64,000 bases of DNA from Sisyra terminalis (taxonomy: Eukaryota; Arthropoda; Insecta; Neuroptera; Sisyridae), in contig OY292277.1 of assembly GCA_958496175.1 (NCBI GenBank), positions 744,001 to 808,000 of the forward strand, given 5' to 3'. Positions 50,726-63,347 of the stretch are shown piece by piece. Each line of letters opens with the position of its first letter. Position 1 is the first letter of the stretch. The notes under the pieces were generated by a model. That model saw nothing but the letters and a program-made list of their open reading frames with translations. It was not told the DNA's origin and did no database searches. The translations under genes were made by a program, and so were the position numbers.

Positions 50726-52060
50726 TATTTGAAGTTAATTTTGCGGATATTATTGCGGTTATTTTTGCGGATATCATTGCGGTTATTTTTGCGGATATCA
50801 TTGCGGTTATTTTGCGGTGATATTTGCGGTTATTTTTGCGGATATCATTGCGGTAATTTTGCGGTAATATTTGCGGTTATTTTTGCGGATATCATTGCGG
50901 TTATTTTTGCGGATATTATTGCGGTAATTTTTGCGGATATTATTGCGGTTATTTTTGCGGATATCATTGCGGTTATTTTGAGGTAACATTTGCGGTTATT
51001 TTTGCGGATATTATTGCGGTTATTTTTGCGGATATCATTGCGGTTATATTGCTGTAATATTTGCGGTTAATTTTGCGGATATTATTGCGGTTATTTTTGC
51101 GGATATCATTGCGGTTATTTTGCGGTGATATTTGCGGTTATTTTTGCGGATATCATTGCGGTTATTTTGCGGTAATATTTGCGGTTATTTTTGCGGATAT
51201 CATTGCGGTTATTTTTGCGGATATTATTGCGGTTATTTTTGCGGATATCATTGCGGTTATTTTGCTGTAATATTTGCGGTTAATTTTGCGGATATTATTG
51301 CGGTTATTTTTGCGGATATCATTGCGGTTATTTTTGCGGATATCATTGCGGTTATTTTGCGGTGATATTTGCGGTTATTTTTGCGGATATCATTGCGGTT
51401 ATTTTTGCGGATATTATTGCGGTTATTTTTGCGGATATTATTGCGGTTATTTTTGCGGATATCATTGCGGTTATTTTGCGGTAATATTTGCGGTTATTTT
51501 TGCGGATATCATTGCGGTTATTTTTGCGGATATTATTGCGGTTATTTTTGCGGATATTATTGCGGTTATTTTTGCGGATATCATTGCGGTTATTTTGCGG
51601 TATTATTTGCGGTTATTTTTGCGGATATTATTGCGGTTATTTTTGCGGATATCATTGCGGTTATTTTGCTGTAATATTTGCGGTTAATTTTGCGGATATT
51701 ATTGCGGTTATTTTTGCGGATATCATTGCGGTTATTTTTGCGGATATCATTGCGGTTATTTTGCGGTGATATTTGCGGTTATTTTTGCGGATATCATTGC
51801 GGTTATTTTTGCGGTAATATTTGCGGTTATTTTTGCGGATATCATTGCGGTTATTTTTGCGGATATTATTGCGGTTATTTTTGCGGATATTATTGCGGTT
51901 ATTTTTGCGGATATCATTGCGGTTGTTTTACGTTAACATATGCGGTTATTTTTGCGGATATTATTGCGGTTATTTTTGCGGATATCATTGCGGTTTTTTG
52001 CGGTAATATTTGCGGTTATTTTTGCGGATATTATTGCGGTTATTTTTGCGGATATCATTG
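50726..52060 (+). repeat. Companion block, copy 1 (matches 57,500-58,715)
   Basis: Aligned with 57,503-58,715 at an offset of 6,774 bp, falling to 6,655 bp (119 bp less repeat in the later copy). It contains CATATG at 51,937 within a GTTAAC context that is private to this copy. GAAGTTAATTTT near 50,730 is also private. Confidence 0.83.
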
Positions 52061-53950
52061 CGGTTGTTTTGCGGTTATTTTTGCGGATATTTTTGCGGTT
52101 ATTTTTGCGGATATCATTGCGGTTATTTTGCGGTAATATTTGCGGTTATTTTTGCGGATATTATTGCGGTTATTTTTGCGGATATCATTGCGGTTATTTT
52201 GCTGTAATATTTGCGGTTAATTTTGCGGATATTATTGCGGTTATTTTTGCGGATATCATTGCGGTTGTTTTGCGGTTATTTTTGCGGATATTTTTGCGGT
52301 TATTTTTGCGGATATCATTGCGGTTATTTTGCGGTAATATTTGCGGTTATTTTTGCGGATATTATTGCGGTTATTTTTGCGGATATCATTGCGGTTATTT
52401 TTGCGGATATTATTGCGGTTATTTTTGCGGATATCATTGCGGTTATTTTGCTGTAATATTTGCGGTTAATATTGCGGATATTATTGCGGTTATTTTTGCG
52501 GATATCATTGCGGTTATTTTTGCGGATATTATTGCGGATATTTTTGCGGATATCATTGCGGTTATTTTGCGGTGATATTTGCGGTTATTTTTGCGGATAT
52601 CATTGCGGTTATTTTTGCGGATATCATTGCGGTTATTTTGCGGTGATATTTGCGGTTATTTTTGCGGATATCATTGCGGTTATTTTTGCGGATATTATAT
52701 CGGTTATTTTTGCGGATATTATTGCGGTTATTTTTGCGGATATCATTGCGGTTATTTTGCGGTAACATTTGCGGTTATTTTTGCGGATATTATTGCGGTT
52801 ATTTTTGCGGATATCATTGCGGTTATTTGGCGGTAATATTTGCGGTTATTTTTGCGGATATTATTGCGGTTATTTTGCTGTAATATTTGCGGTTACTTTT
52901 GCGGATATCATTGCGGTTATTTTGCTGTAATATTTGCGGTTAATTTTGCGGATATTATTGCGGTTATTTATGCGGATATCATTGCGGTTATTTTTGCTAA
53001 TATCATTGCGGTTATTTTGCGGTGATATTTGCGGTTATTTTTGCGGATATCATTGCGGTTATTTTGCTGTAATATTTGCGGTTATTTTTGCGGATATCAT
53101 TGCGGTTATTTTTGCGGATATTATTGCGGTTATTTTTGCGGATATCATTGCGGTTATTTTGCGGTCACATTTGCGGTTATTTTTGCGGATATTATTGCGG
53201 TTATTTTTGCGGATATCATTGCGGTTATTTTGCGGTAATATTTGCGGTTATTTTTGCGGATATTATTGCGGTTATTTTGCTGTAATATTTGCGGTTAATT
53301 TTGCGGATATTATTGCGGTTATTTTGCTGTAATATTTGCGGTTAATTTTGCGGATATTATTGCGGTTAATTTTGCGGATATTATTGCGGTTATTTTTGCG
53401 GATATCATTGCGGTTATTTTGCGGTAATATTTGCGGTTATTTTTGCGGATATTATTGCGGTTATTTTGCTGTAATATTTGCGGTTAATTTTGCGGATATC
53501 ATTGCGGTTATTTTTGCGGATATTATTGCGGTTATTTTGCTGTAATATTTGCGGTTAATTTTGCGGATATCATTGCGGTTATTTTGCTGTAATATTTGCG
53601 GTTAATTTTGCGGATATTATTGCGGTTATTTTTGCGGATATCATTGCGGTTATTTTGCGGTAATATTTGCGGTTATTTTTGCGGATATTATTGCGGTTAT
53701 TTTTGCGGATATCATTGCGGTTATTTTGCTGTAATATTTGCGGTTAATTTTGCGGATATTATTGCGGTTATTTTTGCGGATATCATTGCGGTTATTTTGC
53801 GGTGATATTTGCGGTTATTTTTGCGGATATCATTGCGGTTATTTTGCGGTAATATTTGCGGTTATTTTTGCGGATATCATTGCGGTTATTTTTGCGGATA
53901 TTATTGCGGTTATTTTTGCGGATATCATTGCGGTTATATTGCTGTAATAT
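52061..53950 (+). repeat. Satellite with block related to 60-61.1 kb
   Basis: About 52,460-53,545 matches 60,074-61,159 at an offset near 7,614 bp, sharing TGCTAATATC, GCGGTCACATTT and GCGGTTACTTTT variants. GATATTATATCGG near 52,692 is private. About 52,060-52,460 holds two copies of a segment (offset 249 bp) with GTTGTTTTGCGG and GATATTTTTGCGG. Confidence 0.75.
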
Positions 53951-55726
53951 TTGCGGTTAATTTTGCGGATATTATTGCGGTTATTTTTGCGGATATCATT
54001 GCGGTTATTTTGCGGTGATATTTGCGGTTATTTTTGCGGATATCATTGCGGTTATTTTGCGGTAATATTTGCGGTTATTTTTGCGGATATCATTGCGGTT
54101 ATTTTTGCGGATATTATTGCGGTTATTTTTGCGGATATCATTGCGGTTATTTTGCTGTAATATTTGCGGTTAATTTTGCGGATATTATTGCGGTTATTTT
54201 TGCGGATATCAATGCGGTTATTTTTGCGGATATCATTGCGGTTATTTTTGCGGATATCATTGCGGTTATTTTGCGGTGATATTTGCGGTTATTTTTGCGG
54301 ATATCATTGCGGTTATTTTGCGGTAATATTTGCGGTTATTTTTGCGGATATCATTGCGGTTATTTTTGCGGATATTATTGCGGTTATTTTTGCGGATATT
54401 ATTGCGGTTATTTTTGCGGATATCATTGCGGTTATTTTGCGGTAACATTTGCGGTTATTTTTGCGGATATTATTGCGGTTATTTTTGCGGATATCATTGC
54501 GGTTATATTGCTGTAATATTTGCGGTTAATTTTGCGGATATTATTGCGGTTATTTTTGCGGATATCATTGCGGTTATTTTGCGGTGATATTTGCGGTTAT
54601 TTTTGCGGATATCATTGCGGTTATTTTGCGGTAATATTTGCGGTTATTTTTGCGGATATCATTGCGGTTATTTTTGCGGATATTATTGCGGTTATTTTTG
54701 CGGATATCAATGCGGTTATTTTTGCGGATATCATTGCGGTTATTTTGCGGTAATATTTGCGGTTATTTTTGCGGATATCATTGCGGTTATTTTTGCGGAT
54801 ATTATTGCGGTTATTTTTGCGGATATTATTGCGGTTATTTTTGCGGATATCATTGCGGTTATTTTGCGGTAACATTTGCGGTTATTTTTGCGGATATTAT
54901 TGCGGTTATTTTTGCGGATATCATTGCGGTTATTTTGCTGTAATATTTGCGGTTAATTTTGCGGATATTATTGCGGTTATTTTTGCGGATATCATTGCGG
55001 TTATTTTTGCGGATATCATTGCGGTTATTTTGCGGTGATATTTGCGGTTATTTTTGCGGATATCATTGCGGTTATTTTGCGGTAATATTTGCGGTTATTT
55101 TTGCGGATATCATTGCGGTTATTTTTGCGGATATTATTGCGGTTATTTTTGCGGATATTATTGCGGTTATTTTTGCGGATATCATTGCGGTTGTTTTGCG
55201 GTAACATATGCGGTTATTTTTGCGGATATTATTGCGGTTATTTTTGCGGATATCATTGCGGTTTTTTGCGGTAATATTTGCGGTTATTTTTGCGGATATT
55301 ATTGCGGTTATTTTTGCGGATATCATAGCGGTTATTTTGCTGTAATATTTGCGGTTAATTTTGCGGATATTATTGCGGTTATTTTTGCGGATATCATTGC
55401 GGTTATTTTTGCGGATATCATTGCGGTTATTTTGCGGTAATATTTGCGGTTATTTTTGCGGATATTATTGCGGTTATTTGGCAGTAATATTTGCGGTTAA
55501 TTTTGCGGATATCATTGCGGTTATTTTTGCGGATATTATTGCGGTTATTTTTGCGGATATCATTGCGGTTATTTTGCGGTGATATTTGCGGTTATTTTTG
55601 CGGATATCATTGCGGTTATTTTGCGGTAATATTTTCGGTTATTTTTGCGGATATTATTGCGGTTATTTTGCTGTAATATTTGCGGTTAATTTTGCGGATA
55701 TCATTGCGGTTATTTTGCTGTAATAT
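53951..55726 (+). repeat. 1,776-bp HOR, copy 2
   Basis: Tandem with copy 3 at an exact offset of 1,776 bp over its length. CATATG at 55,205 (56,981 in copy 3), GCGGTTTTTTGCGG, TTTGGCAGTAATATTT and TAATATTTTCGG occur at matching places. Almost no differences from copy 3 are visible by eye. Confidence 0.92.
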
Positions 55727-57502
55727 TTGCGGTTAATTTTGCGGATATTATTGCGGTTATTTTTGCGGATATCATTGCGGTTATTTTGCGGTGATATTTG
55801 CGGTTATTTTTGCGGATATCATTGCGGTTATTTTGCGGTAATATTTGCGGTTATTTTTGCGGATATCATTGCGGTTATTTTTGCGGATATTATTGCGGTT
55901 ATTTTTGCGGATATTATTGCGGTTATTTTGCTGTAATATTTGCGGTTAATTTTGCGGATATTATTGCGGTTATTTTTGCGGATATCAATGCGGTTATTTT
56001 TGCGGATATCATTGCGGTTATTTTTGCGGATATCATTGCGGTTATTTTGCGGTGATATTTGCGGTTATTTTTGCGGATATCATTGCGGTTATTTTGCGGT
56101 AATATTTGCGGTTATTTTTGCGGATATCATTGCGGTTATTTTTGCGGATATTATTGCGGTTATTTTTGCGGATATTATTGCGGTTATTTTTGCGGATATC
56201 ATTGCGGTTATTTTGCGGTAACATTTGCGGTTATTTTTGCGGATATTATTGCGGTTATTTTTGCGGATATCATTGCGGTTATATTGCTGTAATATTTGCG
56301 GTTAATTTTGCGGATATTATTGCGGTTATTTTTGCGGATATCATTGCGGTTATTTTGCGGTGATATTTGCGGTTATTTTTGCGGATATCATTGCGGTTAT
56401 TTTGCGGTAATATTTGCGGTTATTTTTGCGGATATCATTGCGGTTATTTTTGCGGATATTATTGCGGTTATTTTTGCGGATATCAATGCGGTTATTTTTG
56501 CGGATATCATTGCGGTTATTTTGCGGTAATATTTGCGGTTATTTTTGCGGATATCATTGCGGTTATTTTTGCGGATATTATTGCGGTTATTTTTGCGGAT
56601 ATTATTGCGGTTATTTTTGCGGATATCATTGCGGTTATTTTGCGGTAACATTTGCGGTTATTTTTGCGGATATTATTGCGGTTATTTTTGCGGATATCAT
56701 TGCGGTTATTTTGCTGTAATATTTGCGGTTAATTTTGCGGATATTATTGCGGTTATTTTTGCGGATATCATTGCGGTTATTTTTGCGGATATCATTGCGG
56801 TTATTTTGCGGTGATATTTGCGGTTATTTTTGCGGATATCATTGCGGTTATTTTGCGGTAATATTTGCGGTTATTTTTGCGGATATCATTGCGGTTATTT
56901 TTGCGGATATTATTGCGGTTATTTTTGCGGATATTATTGCGGTTATTTTTGCGGATATCATTGCGGTTGTTTTGCGGTAACATATGCGGTTATTTTTGCG
57001 GATATTATTGCGGTTATTTTTGCGGATATCATTGCGGTTTTTTGCGGTAATATTTGCGGTTATTTTTGCGGATATTATTGCGGTTATTTTTGCGGATATC
57101 ATAGCGGTTATTTTGCTGTAATATTTGCGGTTAATTTTGCGGATATTATTGCGGTTATTTTTGCGGATATCATTGCGGTTATTTTTGCGGATATCATTGC
57201 GGTTATTTTGCGGTAATATTTGCGGTTATTTTTGCGGATATTATTGCGGTTATTTGGCAGTAATATTTGCGGTTAATTTTGCGGATATCATTGCGGTTAT
57301 TTTTGCGGATATTATTGCTGTTATTTTTGCGGATATCATTGCGGTTATTTTGCGGTGATATTTGCGGTTATTTTTGCGGATATCATTGCGGTTATTTTGC
57401 GGTAATATTTTCGGTTATTTTTGCGGATATTATTGCGGTTATTTTGCTGTAATATTTGCGGTTAATTTTGCGGATATCATTGCGGTTATTTTGCTGTAAT
57501 AT
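55727..57502 (+). repeat. 1,776-bp HOR, copy 3
   Basis: Second member of the exact tandem pair. GATATTATTGCTG near 57,310 is one of the few differences from copy 2. After 57,502 it is followed by the companion block, just as copy 1 is at 50,726. Confidence 0.92.
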
Positions 57503-58715
57503 TTGCGGTTAATTTTGCGGATATTATTGCGGTTATTTTTGCGGATATCATTGCGGTTATTTTTGCGGATATCATTGCGGTTATTTTGCGGTGATATTTG
57601 CGGTTATTTTTGTGGATATCATTGCGGTAATTTTGCGGTAATATTTGCGGTTATTTTTGCGGATATCATTGCGGTTATTTTTGCGGATATTATTGCGGTA
57701 ATTTTTGCGGATATTATTGCGGTTTTTTTTGCGGATATCATTGCGGTTATTTTGCGGTAACATTTGCGGTTATTTTTGCGGATATTATTGCGGTTATTTT
57801 TGCGGATATCATTGCGGTTATATTGCTGTAATATTTGCGGTTAATTTTGCGGATATTATTGCGGTTATTTTTGCGGATATCATTGCGGTTATTTTGCGGT
57901 GATATTTGCGGTTATTTTTGCGGATATCATTGCGGTTATTTTGCGGTAATATTTGCGGTTATTTTTGCGGATATCATTGCGGTTATTTTTGCGGATATTA
58001 TTGCGGTTATTTTTGCGGATATCATTGCGGTTATTTTGCTGTAATATTTGCGGTTAATTTTGCGGATATTATTGCGGTTATTTTTGCGGATATCATTGCG
58101 GTTATTTTTGCGGATATCATTGCGGTTATTTTGCGGTAATATTTGCGGTTATTTTTGCGGATATCATTGCGGTTATTTTTGCGGATATTATTGCGGTTAT
58201 TTTTGCGGATATTATTGCGGTTATTTTTGCGGATATCATTGCGGTTATTTTGCGGTATTATTTGCGGTTATTTTTGCGGATATTATTGCGGTTATTTTTG
58301 CGGATATCATTGCGGTTATTTTGCTGTAATATTTGCGGTTAATTTTGCGGATATTATTGCGGTTATTTTTGCGGATATCATTGCGGTTATTTTTGCGGAT
58401 ATCATTGCGGTTATTTTGCGGTGATATTTGCGGTTATTTTTGCGGATATCATTGCGGTTATTTTTGCGGTAATATTTGCGGTTATTTTTGCGGATATCAT
58501 TGCGGTTATTTTTGCGGATATTATTGCGGTTATTTTTGCGGATATTATTGCGGTTATTTTTGCGGATATCATTGCGGTTGTTTTACGGTAACATATGCGG
58601 TTATTTTTGCGGATATTATTGCGGTTATTTTTGCGGATATCATTGCGGTTTTTTGCGGTAATATTTGCGGTTATTTTTGCGGATATTATTGCGGTTATTT
58701 TTGCGGATATCATTG
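57503..58715 (+). repeat. Companion block, copy 2
   Basis: Aligned with 50,729-52,060. CATATG at 58,592 corresponds to 51,937. Private changes are TTTGTGGATATC near 57,609 and TTTTTTTTGCGG near 57,722. Together with copy 3 of the 1,776-bp HOR it repeats the order seen at 48.9-52.06 kb. Confidence 0.83.
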
Positions 58716-60059
58716 CGGTTATTTTGCTGTAATATTTGCGGTTAATTTTGCGGATATTATTGCGGTTATTTTTGCGGATATCATTGCGGTTGTTTTGCGG
58801 TTATTTTTGCGGATATTATTGCGGTTATTTTTGCGGATATCATTGCGGTTATTTTGCTGTAATATTTGCGGTTAATTTTGCGGATATTATTGCGGTTATT
58901 TTTGCGGATATCATTGCGGTTATTTTGCGGTGATATTTGCGGTTATTTTTGCGGATATCATTGCGGTTATTTTGCGGTAATATTTGCGGTTATTTTTGCG
59001 GATATCATTGCGGTTATTTTTGCGGATATCATTGCGGTTATTTTGCGGTGATATTTGCGGTTATTTTTGCGGATATCATTGCGGTTATTTTGCGGTAATA
59101 TTTGCGGTTATTTTTGCGGATATCATTGCGGTTATTTTGCGGTAACATTTGCGGTTATTTTTGCGGATATTATTGCGGTTATTTTTGCGGATATCATTGC
59201 GGTTATATTGCTGTAATATTTGCGGTTAATTTTGCGGATATTATTGCGGTTATTTTTGCGGATATCAGTGCGGTTATTTTGCGGTGATATTTGCGGTTAT
59301 TTTTGCGGATATCATTGCGGTTATTTTGCGGTAATATTTGCGGTTATTTTTGCGGATATCATTGCGGTTATTTTTGCGGATATTATTGCGGTTATTTTTG
59401 CGGATATTATTGCGGTTATTTTTGCGGATATCATTGCGGTTATTTTGCGGTAACATTTGCGGATATTTTTGCGGATATTATTGCGGTTATTTTTGCGGAT
59501 ATCATTGCGGTTATTTTGCTGTAATATTTGCGGTTAATTTTGCGGATATTATTGCGGTTATTTTTGCGGATATCATTGCGGTTATTTTTGCGGATATCAT
59601 TGCGGTTATTTTGCGGTGATATTTGCGGTTATTTTTGCGGATATCATTGCGGTTATTTTGCGGTAATATTTGCGGTTATTTTTGCGGATATCATTGCGGA
59701 TATTTTTGCGGATATTATTGCGGTTATTTTTGCGGATATTATTGCGGTTATTTTTGCGGATATTATTGCGGTTATTTTTGCGGATATTATTGCGGTTATT
59801 TTTGCGGATATCATTGCGGTTATTTTGCGGTAACATTTGCGGTTATTTTTGCTGATATTATTGCGGTTATTTTTGCGGATATCATTGCGGTTATTTTGCT
59901 GACATATTTGCGGTTTATTTTGCGGATATTATGGCGGATATTTTTGCGGATATCATTGCGGTTATTTTGCGGTAATATTTGCGGTTATTTTTGCGGATAT
60001 CATTGCGGTTATTTTTGCGGATATTATTGCGGTTATTTTTGCGGATATCATTGCGGTTA
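58716..60059 (+). repeat. Satellite block partly repeated at 63,244-64,000
   Basis: About 59,102-59,360 matches 63,244-63,500 at an offset of 4,142 bp. The rare string GCTGACATATTTGCGG (GACATATT at 59,901) followed by GCGGTTTATTTT and GATATTATGGCGG recurs at 63,757. The region 59,690-59,820 holds an unusually long run of consecutive 24-bp dimers with GCGGATATTATT. Confidence 0.8.
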
Positions 60060-61703
60060 TTTTGCTGTAATATTTGCGGTTAATTTTGCGGATATTATTG
60101 CGGTTATTTTTGCGGATATCATTGCGGTTATTTTTGCGGATATTATTGCGGATATTTTTGCGGATATCATTGCGGTTATTTTGCGGTGATATTTGCGGTT
60201 ATTTTTGCGGATATCATTGCGGTTATTTTTGCGGATATCATTGCGGTTATTTTGCGGTGATATTTGCGGTTATTTTTGCGGATATCATTGCGGTTATTTT
60301 TGCGGATATTATTGCGGTTATTTTTGCGGATATTATTGCGGTTATTTTTGCGGATATCATTGCGGTTATTTTGCGGTAACATTTGCGGTTATTTTTGCGG
60401 ATATTATTGCGGTTATTTTTGCGGATATCATTGCGGTTATTTTGCGGTAATATTTGCGGTTATTTTTGCGGATATTATTGCGGTTATTTTGCTGTAATAT
60501 TTGCGGTTACTTTTGCGGATATCATTGCGGTTATTTTGCTGTACTATTTGCGGTTAATTTTGCGGATATTATTGCGGTTATTTAGGCGGATATCATTGCG
60601 GTTATTTTTGCTAATATCATTGCGGTTATTTTGCGGTTATATTTGCGGTTATTTTTGCGGATATCATTGCGGTTATTTTGCTGTAATATTTGCGGTTATT
60701 TTTGCGGATATCATTGCGGTTATTTTTGCGGATATTATTGCGGTTATTTTTGCGGATATCATTGCGGTTATTTTGCGGTCACATTTGCGGTTATTTTTGC
60801 GGATATTATTGCGGTTATTTTTGCGGATATCATTGCGGTTATTTTGCGGTAATATTTGCGGTTATTTTTGCGGATATTATTGCGGTTATTTTGCTGTAAT
60901 ATTTGCGGTTAATTTTGCGGATATTATTGCGGTTATTTTGCTGTAATATTTGCGGTTAATTTGGCGGATATTATTGCGGTTATTTTTGCGGATATCATTG
61001 CGGTTATTTTTGCGGATATCATTGCGGTTATTTTGCGGTAATATTTGCGGTTATTTTTGCGGATATTATTGCGGTTATTTTGCTGTAATATTTGCGGTTA
61101 ATTTTGCGGATATCATTGCGGTTATTTTTGCGGATATTATTGCGGTTATTTTGCTGTAATATTTGCGGTTAATTTTGCGGATATCATTGCGGTTATTTTG
61201 CTGTAATATTTGCGGATATTATTGCGGTTATTTTTGCGGATATCATTGCGGTTATTTTTGCGGATATCATTGCGGTTATTTTGCGGTAACATTTGCGGTT
61301 ATTTTTGGGGATATTATTGCGGTTATTTTTGCGGATATCATTGCGGTTATATTGCTGTAATATTTGCGGTTAATTTTGCGGATATTATTGCGGTTATTTT
61401 TGCGGATATCATTGCGGTTATTTTGCGGTGATATTTGCGGTTATTTTTGCGGATATCATTGCGGTTATTTTGCGGTAATATTTGCGGTTATTTTTGCGGA
61501 TATCATTGCGGTTATTTTTGCGGATATCATTGCGGTTATTTTGCGGTGATATTTGCGGTTATTTTTGCGGATATCATTGCGGTTATTTTGCGGTAATATT
61601 TGCGGTTATTTTTGCGGATATCATTGCGGTTATTTTGCGGTAACATTTGCGGTTATTTTTGCGGATATTATTGCGGTTATTTTTGCGGATATCATTGCGG
61701 TTA
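60060..61703 (+). repeat. 1,644-bp HOR, copy 1
   Basis: Tandem with the next copy at an exact 1,644-bp offset. Shared rare variants, in order, are GCGGTTACTTTT, TGCTGTACTATTTGCGG, TTTAGGCGG, TGCTAATATC, GCGGTCACATTT, TTTGGCGGATATT and TTTTTGGGGATATT. I noticed only one or two base differences (for example GCGGTTAATTTGCTG near 62,717 in copy 2). Confidence 0.92.
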
Positions 61704-63347
61704 TTTTGCTGTAATATTTGCGGTTAATTTTGCGGATATTATTGCGGTTATTTTTGCGGATATCATTGCGGTTATTTTTGCGGATATTATTGCGGATATT
61801 TTTGCGGATATCATTGCGGTTATTTTGCGGTGATATTTGCGGTTATTTTTGCGGATATCATTGCGGTTATTTTTGCGGATATCATTGCGGTTATTTTGCG
61901 GTGATATTTGCGGTTATTTTTGCGGATATCATTGCGGTTATTTTTGCGGATATTATTGCGGTTATTTTTGCGGATATTATTGCGGTTATTTTTGCGGATA
62001 TCATTGCGGTTATTTTGCGGTAACATTTGCGGTTATTTTTGCGGATATTATTGCGGTTATTTTTGCGGATATCATTGCGGTTATTTTGCGGTAATATTTG
62101 CGGTTATTTTTGCGGATATTATTGCGGTTATTTTGCTGTAATATTTGCGGTTACTTTTGCGGATATCATTGCGGTTATTTTGCTGTACTATTTGCGGTTA
62201 ATTTTGCGGATATTATTGCGGTTATTTAGGCGGATATCATTGCGGTTATTTTTGCTAATATCATTGCGGTTATTTTGCGGTTATATTTGCGGTTATTTTT
62301 GCGGATATCATTGCGGTTATTTTGCTGTAATATTTGCGGTTATTTTTGCGGATATCATTGCGGTTATTTTTGCGGATATTATTGCGGTTATTTTTGCGGA
62401 TATCATTGCGGTTATTTTGCGGTCACATTTGCGGTTATTTTTGCGGATATTATTGCGGTTATTTTTGCGGATATCATTGCGGTTATTTTGCGGTAATATT
62501 TGCGGTTATTTTTGCGGATATTATTGCGGTTATTTTGCTGTAATATTTGCGGTTAATTTTGCGGATATTATTGCGGTTATTTTGCTGTAATATTTGCGGT
62601 TAATTTGGCGGATATTATTGCGGTTATTTTTGCGGATATCATTGCGGTTATTTTTGCGGATATCATTGCGGTTATTTTGCGGTAATATTTGCGGTTATTT
62701 TTGCGGATATTATTGCGGTTAATTTGCTGTAATATTTGCGGTTAATTTTGCGGATATCATTGCGGTTATTTTTGCGGATATTATTGCGGTTATTTTGCTG
62801 TAATATTTGCGGTTAATTTTGCGGATATCATTGCGGTTATTTTGCTGTAATATTTGCGGATATTATTGCGGTTATTTTTGCGGATATCATTGCGGTTATT
62901 TTTGCGGATATCATTGCGGTTATTTTGCGGTAACATTTGCGGTTATTTTTGGGGATATTATTGCGGTTATTTTTGCGGATATCATTGCGGTTATATTGCT
63001 GTAATATTTGCGGTTAATTTTGCGGATATTATTGCGGTTATTTTTGCGGATATCATTGCGGTTATTTTGCGGTGATATTTGCGGTTATTTTTGCGGATAT
63101 CATTGCGGTTATTTTGCGGTAATATTTGCGGTTATTTTTGCGGATATCATTGCGGTTATTTTTGCGGATATCATTGCGGTTATTTTGCGGTGATATTTGC
63201 GGTTATTTTTGCGGATATCATTGCGGTTATTTTGCGGTAATATTTGCGGTTATTTTTGCGGATATCATTGCGGTTATTTTGCGGTAACATTTGCGGTTAT
63301 TTTTGCGGATATTATTGCGGTTATTTTTGCGGATATCATTGCGGTTA
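61704..63347 (+). repeat. 1,644-bp HOR, copy 2
   Basis: Second copy of the 1,644-bp unit. It diverges from copy 1 at about 63,350, where TTATATTGCTG replaces TTATTTTGCTG. From there the array switches back to sequence like that at 59.2-60.1 kb. Confidence 0.92.
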
